A stretch of DNA of 64,000 bases from Flavobacterium sp. N3904 (GCF_025947305.1 NZ_CP110009.1:2645501-2709500), one strand, 5' to 3'; numbered from the stretch's first letter, positions 1 through 10,027 are shown. The notes: a model not told the origin generated them from the sequence alone. Made by a program: numbers and translations.

Positions 1-118
1 TACCATGGGTATTCAGCTTTATGGCGGAAATATTGCTAAAGGAACTGCGATAGAAGTAAATGTTGATTCATTTATATTTACGACAGCACCATTAGACCCA
101 AATTTAAAACCTGAGTAG
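1..118 (+). CDS. C-terminal end of an unidentified protein (5' truncated by window)
   Basis: An open frame runs from base 2 to a TAG at 116-118 and gives 38 residues ending PLDPNLKPE. It contains no stop and is followed by a strong terminator hairpin, so it is the end of the upstream gene of the glycan-utilisation locus. In such loci the gene just before the enzymes often encodes a SusD-like or other surface glycan-binding lipoprotein, and a beta-strand-rich tail would fit. The fragment is too short to assign a family. Confidence 0.6.
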   Translation, partial: TMGIQLYGGNIAKGTAIEVNVDSFIFTTAPLDPNLKPE

Positions 119-191
119 CAGTAAATTTGGTTAGTTAGTATGCAGTGACATTGTTAGTTTCACACTGCATTATTTGCTTTGGTTTTTTAAT

Positions 192-222
192 AAGCCCTTC
201 GGGTTAAACTCTGAAGGGCTTT
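192..222 (+). terminator. Rho-independent-type terminator
   Basis: A perfect 9-bp stem (AAGCCCTTC at 192-200 with GAAGGGCTT at 213-221) encloses a 12-nt loop and is followed by a short T-rich stretch. It lies between the truncated upstream gene and the CBM6 gene, so the genes that follow may form a separate transcript or be attenuated. Confidence 0.7.
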
Positions 223-233
223 AATTATCACTT

Positions 234-905
234 ATGAAAAAAAATATTTTTCTTACTTTCTGTTCCTTCTTATCAATAGCATCATTTTCTCAAAAGCCAA
301 AAAATTATTCTGGAAAACCCTATGTAGATTCAATATATACAGTAGGGGCACAGATAATTCCAGGTAGAGTTGAACTTGCTTACTACGATATAGGTGGCGA
401 AGGAATTGCTTATCACGATGTAACTCCTGAAAATGAGGGTTCAAAATTAAACCATGAAAAACATGACTATGGAAGTCATTGGCGTCCGGGTGTAGAAGCC
501 TACACTGCTTTTTTTAGAGAAAATGAAGGAGTAGATATATCATATACAAAAGATTGGGCTGATTTTAATCACCCTAATAAAGTCGATCCTAAGGTAAACC
601 AGCTATATATAGGATGGCAAGAAGACGGTGAATGGACAAATTATACTGTAAAAGTAATAAAGCCCGGAAAATATAGGATTATCACTGTTTATGGGAATAA
701 AGATAATAAATCAGAATTATGGTTAAACGGGAACAAGGCAGCTGTTCTAAAACTTCCGGAAGAGACTGGCAGTTTTCACAACTGGACTCAAGCCACAATA
801 GGTGAAATAATTTTCCCAGTTGCAGGCATTAACCTCCTTACTTTAAAATACAACAAGGGTGCTAACCTTGGTTATCTCGATTTTTTATTGGTCGAGGAAC
901 TGTAA
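234..905 (+). CDS. Secreted carbohydrate-binding protein, CBM6-like
   Basis: A 223-residue protein with a Sec signal peptide (about 1-20, ending ASFSQ) and a single beta-sandwich domain. The stretches YHDVTPEN (60-67) and ENEGVDI (96-102), and the ending GANLGYLDFLLVEEL, resemble family 6 carbohydrate-binding modules, where such segments form the calcium and sugar-binding face. No catalytic domain is present. As the first gene after the terminator at 192-222 and upstream of two GH2 genes, it probably captures oligosaccharides in the periplasm or at the surface. The CBM6 assignment rests on motif resemblance; ligand specificity cannot be read. Confidence 0.65.
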   Translation: MKKNIFLTFCSFLSIASFSQKPKNYSGKPYVDSIYTVGAQIIPGRVELAYYDIGGEGIAYHDVTPENEGSKLNHEKHDYGSHWRPGVEAYTAFFRENEGVDISYTKDWADFNHPNKVDPKVNQLYIGWQEDGEWTNYTVKVIKPGKYRIITVYGNKDNKSELWLNGNKAAVLKLPEETGSFHNWTQATIGEIIFPVAGINLLTLKYNKGANLGYLDFLLVEEL

Positions 906-951
906 TTACAATTCAATAAAGAATTTTCACTCTTTTTAAAGATTACATAAA

Positions 952-3936
952 ATGAAAAGCAATATTACCACTATTATATTATTTCTGTTTTTTTCTGCGA
1001 ATTCTTTTTGTGCTGCAAAAACTTTTAAAACTTTTGCTCCTAAGAATGGTATGACTATTACTAATAATACCCCTACACTTGCTTGGGAAAAAATAAAATG
1101 CGATCGTTTTGAAATAAGAATAGATAATCGTATAATGGCTGAATTGCCTTCAACATCAAATGCTTATGTGACATTTCCACTTTCGTTTGGTAAACATAGT
1201 TGGGCTGTTATTGCCCACATAGGAACAACAAAAATTATTTCTGCAACAAGTACCTTTTTAGTTCAAGATGCACCATTAGCTGAATTGCCAAAATTTGCTC
1301 AGCTGTTACGTAATGGCTGGAAAGTAAAATCATCTGTGGAAATTAATATGGATGGTTCTGGAATATCAAAAGTTGGCGTAAATACTAATGGATGGGCAGA
1401 AACATCACTTCCTGCTACGGTCCTTACCGCTCTTGTGCGTAATGGTATTTATCCAAATCCTTATATAGGGATGAATAATATGAAAATTCCGGATAGCAAT
1501 GATGAATACAATAAAGACTATAATTTGCAAAAATTCAGTCACTTAAAAAATAGAAATCCATGGAAAGATCATTACTGGTTTCGTAATCAGTTTGTGGTTG
1601 ACAAAAATAATACAGGAAAAATAGTCTGGCTTAATTTTAGCGAAATTAATTACAAAGCTCAGGTTTGGCTCAATGGTAAAATAATTGCAGATACAACCGA
1701 GATTAAAGGAATGGAACGCAATTTTAGAATAGACATAACAAAAAATATACTGAAAAATGGTGTAAATTGTTTAGCTGTTGCCATATTTCCAGCTGACAAT
1801 CCAGGAAAACCAGCTATTGAACCATTACTTGCTTTATCCGATCCAGGTCAAAACATGGGAGACGGTAAACTAAGTACTAGTTACACTAAATGGGACACTA
1901 TGGGTTGGGACTGGCAACCAGCAGTACGCGATCGTGATATGGGGATAACTGAGGATGTTTTTATATCTTTTACTGATGAAATAGAACTTCAAAATCTTTA
2001 TGTAACCTCTGAAATTGACTTGCCTAAAACAACCGATGCAAAATTAACAGTTTCTTTAGATATAAAAAATTACACTTCTGTTGCACAAACAGGTATTGCA
2101 CATATTAAAATTTCAAACGGAAATGATACTATTACTTTTGACAAAAACTATCAAATTCAACCCAATGAACTAAAATCATTTGAATGGAATAATAAAAACA
2201 CTCCTGAACTTGCGCTGAAAAACGCAAAATTATGGTGGCCTGCCGGTTATGGTTCTCCTGACTTATACAATATTGAGATAACAACTAAAACGAAAAATGG
2301 TCATGAATCTCTCATCAACGATGTTTTCGGAATTCGAAAGGTAGAAACATATATTGGTAAAAAAGAACGCGTATATAAAATTAACGGAAAAGAAATTTAT
2401 CTCAAAGGAGGGAACTGGGTCATGGATATGATGTTAAATTGGACATCATCTCGCTATGAAAATGAAATTCTTCTAACTAAAAATGCCAACCTTAATATTT
2501 TACGTGTCTGGGGACCTACTGGTGTTCCTCCAAAAGCTTTGTATCGTGCTGCCGATAAATATGGAATACTGATGTGGCAGGATTATTTGAATGATTTTTG
2601 GGGAACTTATAAAAACACACCTGGTTACCAGCCTGAAAAAAGCCTTTTTGAAAAAGCGTCAATTAATATTACTCAAAAATTAAGAAATCATCCCTCGCTA
2701 ATTATTTGGTGTGGGGGTAATGAGGGGGTAAATCCAAGAGAAGATTTATTGGTCAATTCGGTTATTAAGAAATATGATAACCGCGACACACGCCATTATC
2801 TAAAACAATCGGATGGTGACGGATTACATGGTGGCGGACCCTATCATACTTTAGAACCAAAAGATTATTTTACTCACCCCAAATTGCAGGGATTCAGCAG
2901 TGAAATTGGACCCAGTGGTATTCCTGAATTGCAAAGTATGCAAAAATTTATGCCAGAAATGGGTAAAAATTGGATGTCAGGGCGATTTCCTTTGGATGGT
3001 TTTTGGGCGTATCATGATGCTAATGATTGGCCGGGTGAAGATTCCCGCAAGTTTACATCTTATGATACAATGCTGCGTAATTACTACGGAGCGCCGGATA
3101 CTTTAAACGTTCATAATGGGATTAAAGAATATATTTCAAAAGCTCAATTAGTTAATTATGATGTTTATCGTTCTTCAATAGAATCTATCAATCGTCAGCT
3201 TTGGAATAATGCAAGCGGAATCTTATTATGGAAATCAAACTCAAGCTGGCCAAGCATAACTTGGCAAGTGTACGATTGGTATATGCAAGCACATGCGGGA
3301 TATTATGGTGCAAAAAAAGCGTCTGAATTAGTCCACGTGCAATTTAATAGGGATAATAACTCGGTTTCGTTCCTTAACCTTACAACTGCAAATTTGGATA
3401 ATAACACTGTTTCAGCAACGCTTTATGATAGTAATGCAAACGTGGTATGGAATAAAAATCAAAAGTTAAATAGGATGGAGGCGAATACTACCATTCCAAC
3501 AGATATTATTGTGCCTGTTTCTGATAAGACACAATTTTTGAAACTCGAAGTTAAAAATGAAATTGGGACTATTATTTCAGAAAATTTATATTGGGTAAAT
3601 TCCTCTAATAATTTCAACGACCTAAATCGTCTACCAGCAACTAACCTACAAGTTGAAGCTCATATTTCAGAAGGAGCAGAGGGAAATAAGTACATTGTAA
3701 ATGTAAAGAATACTGGCAAAGCCATAGCTTTTATGTTTAGTGCGCACATTTCAGGAAAAGAATCGCATCAGGAGCTATTACCTTCTCTTTGGAGTGACAA
3801 TTATTTCAGTTTATTGCCTGGAGAAAGCAAAACAATTAATGCCGCAATTAAAAAAGAAGATATCACTGAAACGGCTGTTTTCGAATATTCTCTATTTGGA
3901 AAAGCAGAACCTATTTTTTTGCCCCTATCAAAATAA
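952..3936 (+). CDS. GH2 exo-glycosidase (beta-mannosidase / exo-beta-glucosaminidase clade)
   Basis: A 994-residue exported enzyme with a signal peptide (about 1-20). An extra N-terminal beta domain is followed by the GH2 sugar-binding jelly roll (WLNFSEINYKAQVWLNG), an Ig-like domain and a TIM barrel. The acid/base Glu is E591 in WCGGNEG and the nucleophile is E651 in FSSEIGPSG; both fit the GH2 clade that holds mannosylglycoprotein endo-beta-mannosidases and exo-beta-glucosaminidases. It is longer than its neighbour because of about 120 extra N-terminal residues. Next to GH5 and GH26 genes the likely role is trimming terminal beta-mannosides from oligosaccharides; the exact substrate is inferred. 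Confidence 0.85.
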   Translation: MKSNITTIILFLFFSANSFCAAKTFKTFAPKNGMTITNNTPTLAWEKIKCDRFEIRIDNRIMAELPSTSNAYVTFPLSFGKHSWAVIAHIGTTKIISATSTFLVQDAPLAELPKFAQLLRNGWKVKSSVEINMDGSGISKVGVNTNGWAETSLPATVLTALVRNGIYPNPYIGMNNMKIPDSNDEYNKDYNLQKFSHLKNRNPWKDHYWFRNQFVVDKNNTGKIVWLNFSEINYKAQVWLNGKIIADTTEIKGMERNFRIDITKNILKNGVNCLAVAIFPADNPGKPAIEPLLALSDPGQNMGDGKLSTSYTKWDTMGWDWQPAVRDRDMGITEDVFISFTDEIELQNLYVTSEIDLPKTTDAKLTVSLDIKNYTSVAQTGIAHIKISNGNDTITFDKNYQIQPNELKSFEWNNKNTPELALKNAKLWWPAGYGSPDLYNIEITTKTKNGHESLINDVFGIRKVETYIGKKERVYKINGKEIYLKGGNWVMDMMLNWTSSRYENEILLTKNANLNILRVWGPTGVPPKALYRAADKYGILMWQDYLNDFWGTYKNTPGYQPEKSLFEKASINITQKLRNHPSLIIWCGGNEGVNPREDLLVNSVIKKYDNRDTRHYLKQSDGDGLHGGGPYHTLEPKDYFTHPKLQGFSSEIGPSGIPELQSMQKFMPEMGKNWMSGRFPLDGFWAYHDANDWPGEDSRKFTSYDTMLRNYYGAPDTLNVHNGIKEYISKAQLVNYDVYRSSIESINRQLWNNASGILLWKSNSSWPSITWQVYDWYMQAHAGYYGAKKASELVHVQFNRDNNSVSFLNLTTANLDNNTVSATLYDSNANVVWNKNQKLNRMEANTTIPTDIIVPVSDKTQFLKLEVKNEIGTIISENLYWVNSSNNFNDLNRLPATNLQVEAHISEGAEGNKYIVNVKNTGKAIAFMFSAHISGKESHQELLPSLWSDNYFSLLPGESKTINAAIKKEDITETAVFEYSLFGKAEPIFLPLSK

Positions 3937-3947
3937 AAAATAAACTC

Positions 3948-6485
3948 ATGTCATTTTTTAAAACAAATATATTTTTATTGTTAATGATACCTGTAGTGGC
4001 ATTCAGTTCGAATGGTATTAGTCTGAATGGCAGTAATTGGCATATACAGCAAGCACAGTTTGTTTATGATACTGGCGAGCGGATATCTCTTCCTGCCTAT
4101 GATGATACGAATTGGTTAAAAGCAAAAGTTCCGGGCACTGTACTAGAGCCCTACATTAATGCAGGCATTTTCCCAGACCCCTTTTTTGCTGACAACATGA
4201 ATGCTATTCCTGATTCTTTTTTTTCAGGTAACGACTTTTGGTATCGAAAAAATATTAGTGGATTTACATATAAAAAGAACAAACGATATTTTATTGAATT
4301 TAAAGGAATAAACTGGAAGTCAGATGTTTATTTCAACGGAAAATTATTAGGAAGAATAGAGGGCGCTTTTCAACGGGCTAATTTTGAAATTACTGCACTT
4401 ATAAATGCCGAAGGAAAGAATGCTTTGGCTGTACTTGTACATCATATTGAAAATTGGCAATCAGGAAAAGGAAAAGTAACCCATAAATATTTGGGAGCTC
4501 CAACTACAAATGGTGATATTTCAGGTCTGGACAGCCCAGCTTTTCTTGCGGCTTCAGGGTGGAATTGGCTGCCGATTGTGCGTGGACGCAATACAGGTAT
4601 TTGGAATGATGTAATATTAAATGAATACGAAAATGTGAGCATACACGATTCTTGGATAAGTACCGTACTGTCTTTACCAGACACCACAAAAGCGGCTTTA
4701 ACGGTGAGAACATCGCTAAAAAACCATACTGACCAAGTTGTAACTGGCGCACTTAAAGTCCAATTTGAAGGGGTTAGTTTGGTTTATCCAATAACACTAA
4801 GCCCTAGAGAATTAAAACCTGTTGAAATACTACCCTCTAAATTTAAAGAATTAAATATTCGCAATCCAAAGCTTTGGTGGCCCAACGGCTACGGTGCTCA
4901 AAATCTTTATAACGCAAAAATTAGCTTTATTCAAAACAATACTCTCTCAGACCTACAGGAGTTTAATTTCGGAATCAGAAAAATAACTTCCGAAGTAAAA
5001 AATAATATTTTGTTTTTGTATTGTAATGGTTTGCGAATTTTGATCAGAGGAGGAAACTGGGGATTACCCGAAGCAATGCTGCGTTGTGACTCCGTTGGTT
5101 ACAATTTAAGAGTCCGACTTCACAAAGAAGCAAATTTTAATATGATTCGAAATTGGGTGGGACAAACGGGGCATGAAGATTTTTATAAAGCCTGCGACAA
5201 ATATGGAATTCTGATCTGGGACGATTTCTGGCTTGCCAATCCAGTTGATGGCCCTACTCCGAAAGATACGACTATGTTTATGAACAATGTTCGTGATAAA
5301 ATTAAATGGGTGCGAAAACATCCATCTGTAGCGCTTTATTGTGGTAGAAACGAAGGACTTCCGCCAGCCGATTTAGACGCAGCAATGAAAGAAGCCACCA
5401 AAGCATTTGATGGAACACGTTTATATATCTCTGAATCAGCCGATGGTCTAGTTACTGGTTTAGGACCCTACGATGTGCGTCCTGTAAATTGGTATTTCGA
5501 AAATCGTGGCGTAACTCTTCATAGTGAATTGGGAATTATTGCCTTTCCGGAAGTCGAAAGTATGAGGCGAATGCTGCCTGAAGACAAACTATGGCCTATC
5601 AATGATATGTGGGCTATACATGATTATCAGTGGGGACGTTCCGAAAAATTTACAAAAATAATAGAGACTCGCTTTGGAGAGCCAGCAAATGTGGATGATT
5701 ATTCGCGTAGGGCCCAGCTGCTTAATTATGAATCGGCAAGTGCTATGTTTGAATGTTTGCAAAGCAATCAGGGAAGTGGTGTGTTGCTTTGGATGAGTCA
5801 AGCTGCCTGGCCTTCTATGATTTGCCAGTTGTATGATCATTATTTTGAATACACAGCTTCTTATTTTGCAGTAAAGAAAGCTTGTCGTCCAATTCATATT
5901 CTATACGAGCCTCGAAACAATGAAATTCGTTTAGCAAACAATACCGCAAAAACAGTAAAAGCAGTAAGAGTAAAAGCAATTTTATGTGATATAAATGGAA
6001 TCAAAATATCGGAGCAAGAAACGACAATTGATATTAAATTAGGTACAGCAATAACTTGCTTTAAGTTGAAACCCTACGAGAACAAGGAAGTTCATTTTTT
6101 AAAATTAGAAGCAAAAATAAACAACAATGAAATCGTAGATAATTTTTACTGGCTCGAAAACAACAATGGCAGTTGTCAGGATTTGAATACAATGCCTATG
6201 GCTGAAGTAAGTATAAAACATGAAATTGTAAATAAAGGAGAAACTGTATTGGTAAAAGTAAATATTGAGAACAACACACCTTATGTATCGTTATTAAATA
6301 AACTTAAAATTAAAAATAACAAAGGTGAGAGTGTGTTGCCCGTTTTTTATAGTGACAATTACTTTTCATTGCTTCCTGGAGAAAAAAAGACAATTAATTT
6401 GAGCTTTGAAAACAATAATGATGAACAAACCTATTTACTGGTTGAAGGTTGGAACAATAAACCGATTAGACAAAAATTGTATTAA
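3948..6485 (+). CDS. GH2 exo-glycosidase (beta-mannosidase / exo-beta-glucosaminidase clade), second copy
   Basis: An 845-residue GH2 enzyme starting 11 bp after its paralogue. It has a signal peptide (1-21, ending VVAFSSN), a sugar-binding domain (FEFKGINWKSDVYFNGK-type segment near 125), an Ig-like domain and a TIM barrel. The catalytic residues are E469 in YCGRNEG (acid/base) and E527 in LHSELG (nucleophile). Both GH2 proteins end with the same kind of domain, holding the motif SDNYFSLLPGE. The two are clearly diverged, so they probably split linkages or aglycons of the same glycan. Its start ATG at 3948 is supported by the signal peptide. Confidence 0.85.
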   Translation: MSFFKTNIFLLLMIPVVAFSSNGISLNGSNWHIQQAQFVYDTGERISLPAYDDTNWLKAKVPGTVLEPYINAGIFPDPFFADNMNAIPDSFFSGNDFWYRKNISGFTYKKNKRYFIEFKGINWKSDVYFNGKLLGRIEGAFQRANFEITALINAEGKNALAVLVHHIENWQSGKGKVTHKYLGAPTTNGDISGLDSPAFLAASGWNWLPIVRGRNTGIWNDVILNEYENVSIHDSWISTVLSLPDTTKAALTVRTSLKNHTDQVVTGALKVQFEGVSLVYPITLSPRELKPVEILPSKFKELNIRNPKLWWPNGYGAQNLYNAKISFIQNNTLSDLQEFNFGIRKITSEVKNNILFLYCNGLRILIRGGNWGLPEAMLRCDSVGYNLRVRLHKEANFNMIRNWVGQTGHEDFYKACDKYGILIWDDFWLANPVDGPTPKDTTMFMNNVRDKIKWVRKHPSVALYCGRNEGLPPADLDAAMKEATKAFDGTRLYISESADGLVTGLGPYDVRPVNWYFENRGVTLHSELGIIAFPEVESMRRMLPEDKLWPINDMWAIHDYQWGRSEKFTKIIETRFGEPANVDDYSRRAQLLNYESASAMFECLQSNQGSGVLLWMSQAAWPSMICQLYDHYFEYTASYFAVKKACRPIHILYEPRNNEIRLANNTAKTVKAVRVKAILCDINGIKISEQETTIDIKLGTAITCFKLKPYENKEVHFLKLEAKINNNEIVDNFYWLENNNGSCQDLNTMPMAEVSIKHEIVNKGETVLVKVNIENNTPYVSLLNKLKIKNNKGESVLPVFYSDNYFSLLPGEKKTINLSFENNNDEQTYLLVEGWNNKPIRQKLY

Positions 6486-6503
6486 TATTAAATATTTTGA
6501 AAA

Positions 6504-7055
6504 ATGAATAAAATCATTATTGCAACTATAGCTGGTATTATTTTAGGAGTTGGTTTTACATACTTTTACCTTGATATCACAAAGGAATTCAAAGCAAAAG
6601 ATCCTTTACAGTCTAAGATTGTATTTTCTACAGATAACAAGCAAACACCTGGATACTATTTTCCAACACATGATAACCTTTTAGTCATGGACAGATCAAA
6701 TGCTGAAGATTCGGAAGCATTTATTGTTCAAATTTCTCCAAATAAATTTACCAATCGGCAGATACATGACGATGCGGAACAACTTTTTTATATTCTTTCC
6801 GGCAATGGAAAGTTAACCATTGAACGGTTGGGAAAAAAGGAAGTTTTCGATTTATTGCCTACCAATTTTGTACATATTCCCCGTAATTGTTACCACCAAA
6901 CTTTTAGTCAAGGCAATGATACTTTGAAGTATTTAGCGATTGATTGTTTTCCAGAAGGTTATAATCCGAATGAACCAAGCTGGGACGATCATGCAAGAGC
7001 AGTTTGTAAAATTAATAATTGGGACTATAATGAAGCACGAAAAAAGAAAATCTAA
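6504..7055 (+). CDS. Membrane-anchored or exported cupin protein
   Basis: A 183-residue protein with one N-terminal hydrophobic helix (about 3-22) and a cupin beta-barrel (about 75-165). Cupin-like pieces are the HDDAEQLFYILSGNGKLTIE segment, which resembles cupin motif 1, and PTNFVHIPRNCYHQTF, which resembles motif 2 with a metal-binding-type His. The substrate is unknown; cupins in sugar loci include isomerases and binding proteins. It sits between GH2 and the GlcG-like gene with short spacers, so it is probably co-transcribed with the mannan genes. Confidence 0.7.
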   Translation: MNKIIIATIAGIILGVGFTYFYLDITKEFKAKDPLQSKIVFSTDNKQTPGYYFPTHDNLLVMDRSNAEDSEAFIVQISPNKFTNRQIHDDAEQLFYILSGNGKLTIERLGKKEVFDLLPTNFVHIPRNCYHQTFSQGNDTLKYLAIDCFPEGYNPNEPSWDDHARAVCKINNWDYNEARKKKI

Positions 7056-7068
7056 AAGATAAATCAAC

Positions 7069-7503
7069 ATGAAAGATAATTTTGTACATCAATTTTTTAA
7101 GACTATTGAATCGTTAATTCCTGATTATTCCAAAAATCCACTTGATGCATTTGCAAATGGTAATGTAGCCATTTGTGTTATTGACGAAGAGGGTTGTCTT
7201 CAAGGTAAAATATGGGGTGATGATAAATTAACGGGTCGGAATTTTTATAAAAATGCTTGGATCAAGGCGAGTCAGGTTTGGATTACAGGTATGAAAACTG
7301 GCGAATACGAGGTAAAACTGTATAATCAGGAATTTGACGAAGATTTTTTTGGAATAAGCAAACCCGATCTTATCGGTTGGGAAGGTGGTCAACCTATTAC
7401 GCTAAAAAACGGATCAAAACTATTTATCGGTTTTAGTGGTTTTAGAGGTGAAAATGATTTAGATATTGTAGCAAAAGCCATTACAATAGTAGAAAATAAT
7501 TAA
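7069..7503 (+). CDS. GlcG/HbpS-like (DUF336) protein
   Basis: A 144-residue soluble protein without signal peptide. Its layout (an N-terminal helix, then NVAICVIDEEGCLQGKIWGD, a central ASQVWITGMKTGEY helix and a glycine-rich GWEGGQPI segment before the final AKAITIVENN helix) resembles the GlcG/HbpS alpha-beta-alpha sandwich. Members bind haem or small ligands, and some are found next to sugar-acid genes. The family call is from overall pattern, not from a single decisive motif. It lies 13 bp after the cupin gene and 15 bp before the GH5 gene. Confidence 0.55.
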   Translation: MKDNFVHQFFKTIESLIPDYSKNPLDAFANGNVAICVIDEEGCLQGKIWGDDKLTGRNFYKNAWIKASQVWITGMKTGEYEVKLYNQEFDEDFFGISKPDLIGWEGGQPITLKNGSKLFIGFSGFRGENDLDIVAKAITIVENN

Positions 7504-7518
7504 TTAGAAAATAGAGAT

Positions 7519-9039
7519 ATGAACAATAAAAGAAATACAATAAAAACAATCATTATAGTGACCCTATTAGTAATGGGTACAATACCTGCAATAGCTCAAA
7601 CTAAAGTACAAAATGCCTCTTGGCCAATTATTACTCGGAATGGCGACAAGCTTTATGAAGGTACCAAGGTATTCCGGTTTTTGGGACTTGCTGCTCCTAA
7701 TATACAACAAAATGAATCCCAAATACGTATTGACCGTACAAACAGATTTCCAGACGAATATGAGATTCGTGATTTACTCGACGGTATTCACCGGTTAGGA
7801 GGCCGTGCCACCCGAACATTTTCACTTTCCATATACTCTCCACTCGATAATGGAATGCCAGTTTACATCGAGGGACATCGTAAGTACAATGAAGAAGCTT
7901 TTCGTTGCTTAGACCGAGTTATTGCTTTAAGCCATGAATATGATGTGAGGTTGATTATACCCTTTATTGCATCTCAAACCTTTGCCGGTATTCGCGGTGT
8001 AGATGAGTTTTCCACAATTGCAGGAAAACCAAAAGGTGCATTCTGGACAGACCAAGAACAGAAAGCAGATTTTAAGCACTTTTTAGATTTTATATTGAAC
8101 CGTAAAAATACTGTTAACGGAATTCTCTACAAAAATGACCCTGCTATTTTAGCTTGGCAATTGGGTAACGAATTCGGCAGTTATCCTGGAGACAGAGGTT
8201 TGAAATACGACGAATGGACACCAAAAATCCTTGATTGGAGTCTTGAAATGGCAGAATACATTAAAAAAGTGGATCCGAATCACCTAATAATGGAGGCTGG
8301 AGGTGCCGACCGTGAAAAATTAATTGCCGACCCTAATATTGATATAATTAGTGATCATTTGTATGAGTATTGGAATCGTATGGGAGGAAATCCTTGGCAG
8401 TTGGCGCCAATTGCAAAAGAATCCTATTTAAAGACTAAAGGTCGTAAACCACTAATGATTGACGAATTTGGATTGGGTACAACAGAAAATATCCGTGAAC
8501 TTATGGAAACCATTCGCGAAACCGAAATTGTAGGCGGATTAATGTGGAGCATACGCAGTCATCGCCGAGATGGAGGCTGGTATTACCATAATGAAGGCGG
8601 AACACCAGTAAATTCATTTCATGTTCCAGGTTTTTCAGCAGGATTTGTATACGATGAAGTACGATTACTAGATTTACTTCGCAAAGAATCTTATTTGATA
8701 AGAGAAATTCCTTTGGCATCTATAGAAAAACCAACACCAGCACCAGTATTATTCAACCAAAAGCATGGTTTTACTTGGCGAGGCAGCACAGGTGCATCTT
8801 ATTATGTTCTTGAACGTGGGCAGACAGCTACAGGTCCATGGAAAGTAATTGCTACTGGATTAGAAGATTCTGTATTAGCCGATGTTGTAAAATTTGAACC
8901 TTCGCCCGAAGCTTCTGAACCGTTGGTTTTGTATGTTGACGAAAATGCCGAAAAAGGTAAAACTTACTTTTATCGAATTAAAGGAGTTAATATCGCAGGT
9001 GAATCAAGTTATTCTTCAATTTTAAAAAATGTAAAATAA
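7519..9039 (+). CDS. GH5-type secreted beta-mannanase
   Basis: A 506-residue enzyme with a signal peptide (about 1-26, ending IPAIAQ), a GH5 TIM barrel (about 35-385) and a C-terminal fibronectin-III-like domain (about 405-505). E218 in WQLGNEFG is the acid/base and E316 in MIDEFGLG the nucleophile, in the positions expected for clan GH-A. The sequence RFLGLAAPNIQQNE after the first strand and the wide aromatic cleft (GGLMWSIRSHRRDGGW) resemble mannan endo-beta-1,4-mannosidases (GH5_7 type). Endo-action on mannan is inferred from the family resemblance and the GH26 neighbour. It ends one base before the start of the aldo/keto reductase gene. Confidence 0.8.
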   Translation: MNNKRNTIKTIIIVTLLVMGTIPAIAQTKVQNASWPIITRNGDKLYEGTKVFRFLGLAAPNIQQNESQIRIDRTNRFPDEYEIRDLLDGIHRLGGRATRTFSLSIYSPLDNGMPVYIEGHRKYNEEAFRCLDRVIALSHEYDVRLIIPFIASQTFAGIRGVDEFSTIAGKPKGAFWTDQEQKADFKHFLDFILNRKNTVNGILYKNDPAILAWQLGNEFGSYPGDRGLKYDEWTPKILDWSLEMAEYIKKVDPNHLIMEAGGADREKLIADPNIDIISDHLYEYWNRMGGNPWQLAPIAKESYLKTKGRKPLMIDEFGLGTTENIRELMETIRETEIVGGLMWSIRSHRRDGGWYYHNEGGTPVNSFHVPGFSAGFVYDEVRLLDLLRKESYLIREIPLASIEKPTPAPVLFNQKHGFTWRGSTGASYYVLERGQTATGPWKVIATGLEDSVLADVVKFEPSPEASEPLVLYVDENAEKGKTYFYRIKGVNIAGESSYSSILKNVK

Positions 9040-9040
9040 A

Positions 9041-10027
9041 ATGTATAAAGCAAATTCTGAAAGATACAATGAAATGCAATACCGCAGAAGCGGGCTAAGT
9101 GGCCTAAAACTATCTGCTCTTTCCCTTGGTTTATGGCATAATTTTGGAGATGTTGATACCTTTGTCAACTATCAAAAAATTATTCATAAAGCATTTGATT
9201 TGGGAATAACACATTTTGATTTAGCAAATAATTATGGTCCCCCAGCGGGTTCAGCCGAAACAAATTTTGGTAGAATTTTGCAGACGGACTTAAAATCATA
9301 CCGCGATGAATTGATTGTATCAACCAAAGCTGGATACGATATGTGGCCTGGTCCTTATGGCGATTTTGGTTCACGCAAATACATGCTGGCAAGTTTAGAC
9401 CAAAGCTTGAAACGAATGCAGGTTGATTACGTAGATATTTATTATTCGCATCGTCCTGACCCAGAAACGCCACTTGAAGAAACCATGGGAGCATTGGATT
9501 ATGCCGTCCGTAGTGGCAAAGCATTGTATGCAGGAATTTCGAATTATCCGGCTGAGACAGCTTCTCGTGCTGCAGATATTCTAGCTAAAATGGGGACACC
9601 CTGTTTGATACATCAGCCAAAATATTCCATGTTCGAACGTTGGACAGAAAACGGATTGCTAGAAGTACTTGAAGAAAAAGGAATGGGTTGTATTGCCTTT
9701 TCGCCTTTAGCTCAAGGTATGCTCACCAATAAATATTTGAATGGAATTCCAAAAGATTCAAGAGCTGGAAAAGTTACAGGCGCTCTACAATCAGAACAAA
9801 TCAATGCTGAAATTCTGCAAAAAATTAATGCTCTAAATGAAATTGCAAAAGAACGTAATCAATCATTAGCTCAAATGGCTATTGTTTGGTTGCTGAAAGA
9901 CGTCAGAATTACATCAGTCCTTATTGGTGCAAGCAGTGTAGAACAATTAGTTGACAATGTTAATTCTTTGAAAAATATGGCTTTTGAAGAAAGTGAAATT
10001 GGGAGGATAGAAAAAATTTTAAAATAA
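9041..10027 (+). CDS. Aldo/keto reductase (YghZ-like)
   Basis: A 328-residue NADPH-dependent aldo/keto reductase with the classical tetrad D60, Y65, K96 and H137 (HFDLANNYGP, STKAGYD, YYSHRPDP). The insert GDFGSRKYMLASLDQSLKRMQ and the ending around SSVEQLVDNVNSL are typical of L-glyceraldehyde-3-phosphate reductase-like proteins (YghZ). It starts one base after the GH5 stop codon, so it is translationally linked to the mannan enzymes. In this setting it may reduce a sugar or aldehyde by-product; the substrate is not known. Confidence 0.85.
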   Translation: MYKANSERYNEMQYRRSGLSGLKLSALSLGLWHNFGDVDTFVNYQKIIHKAFDLGITHFDLANNYGPPAGSAETNFGRILQTDLKSYRDELIVSTKAGYDMWPGPYGDFGSRKYMLASLDQSLKRMQVDYVDIYYSHRPDPETPLEETMGALDYAVRSGKALYAGISNYPAETASRAADILAKMGTPCLIHQPKYSMFERWTENGLLEVLEEKGMGCIAFSPLAQGMLTNKYLNGIPKDSRAGKVTGALQSEQINAEILQKINALNEIAKERNQSLAQMAIVWLLKDVRITSVLIGASSVEQLVDNVNSLKNMAFEESEIGRIEKILK

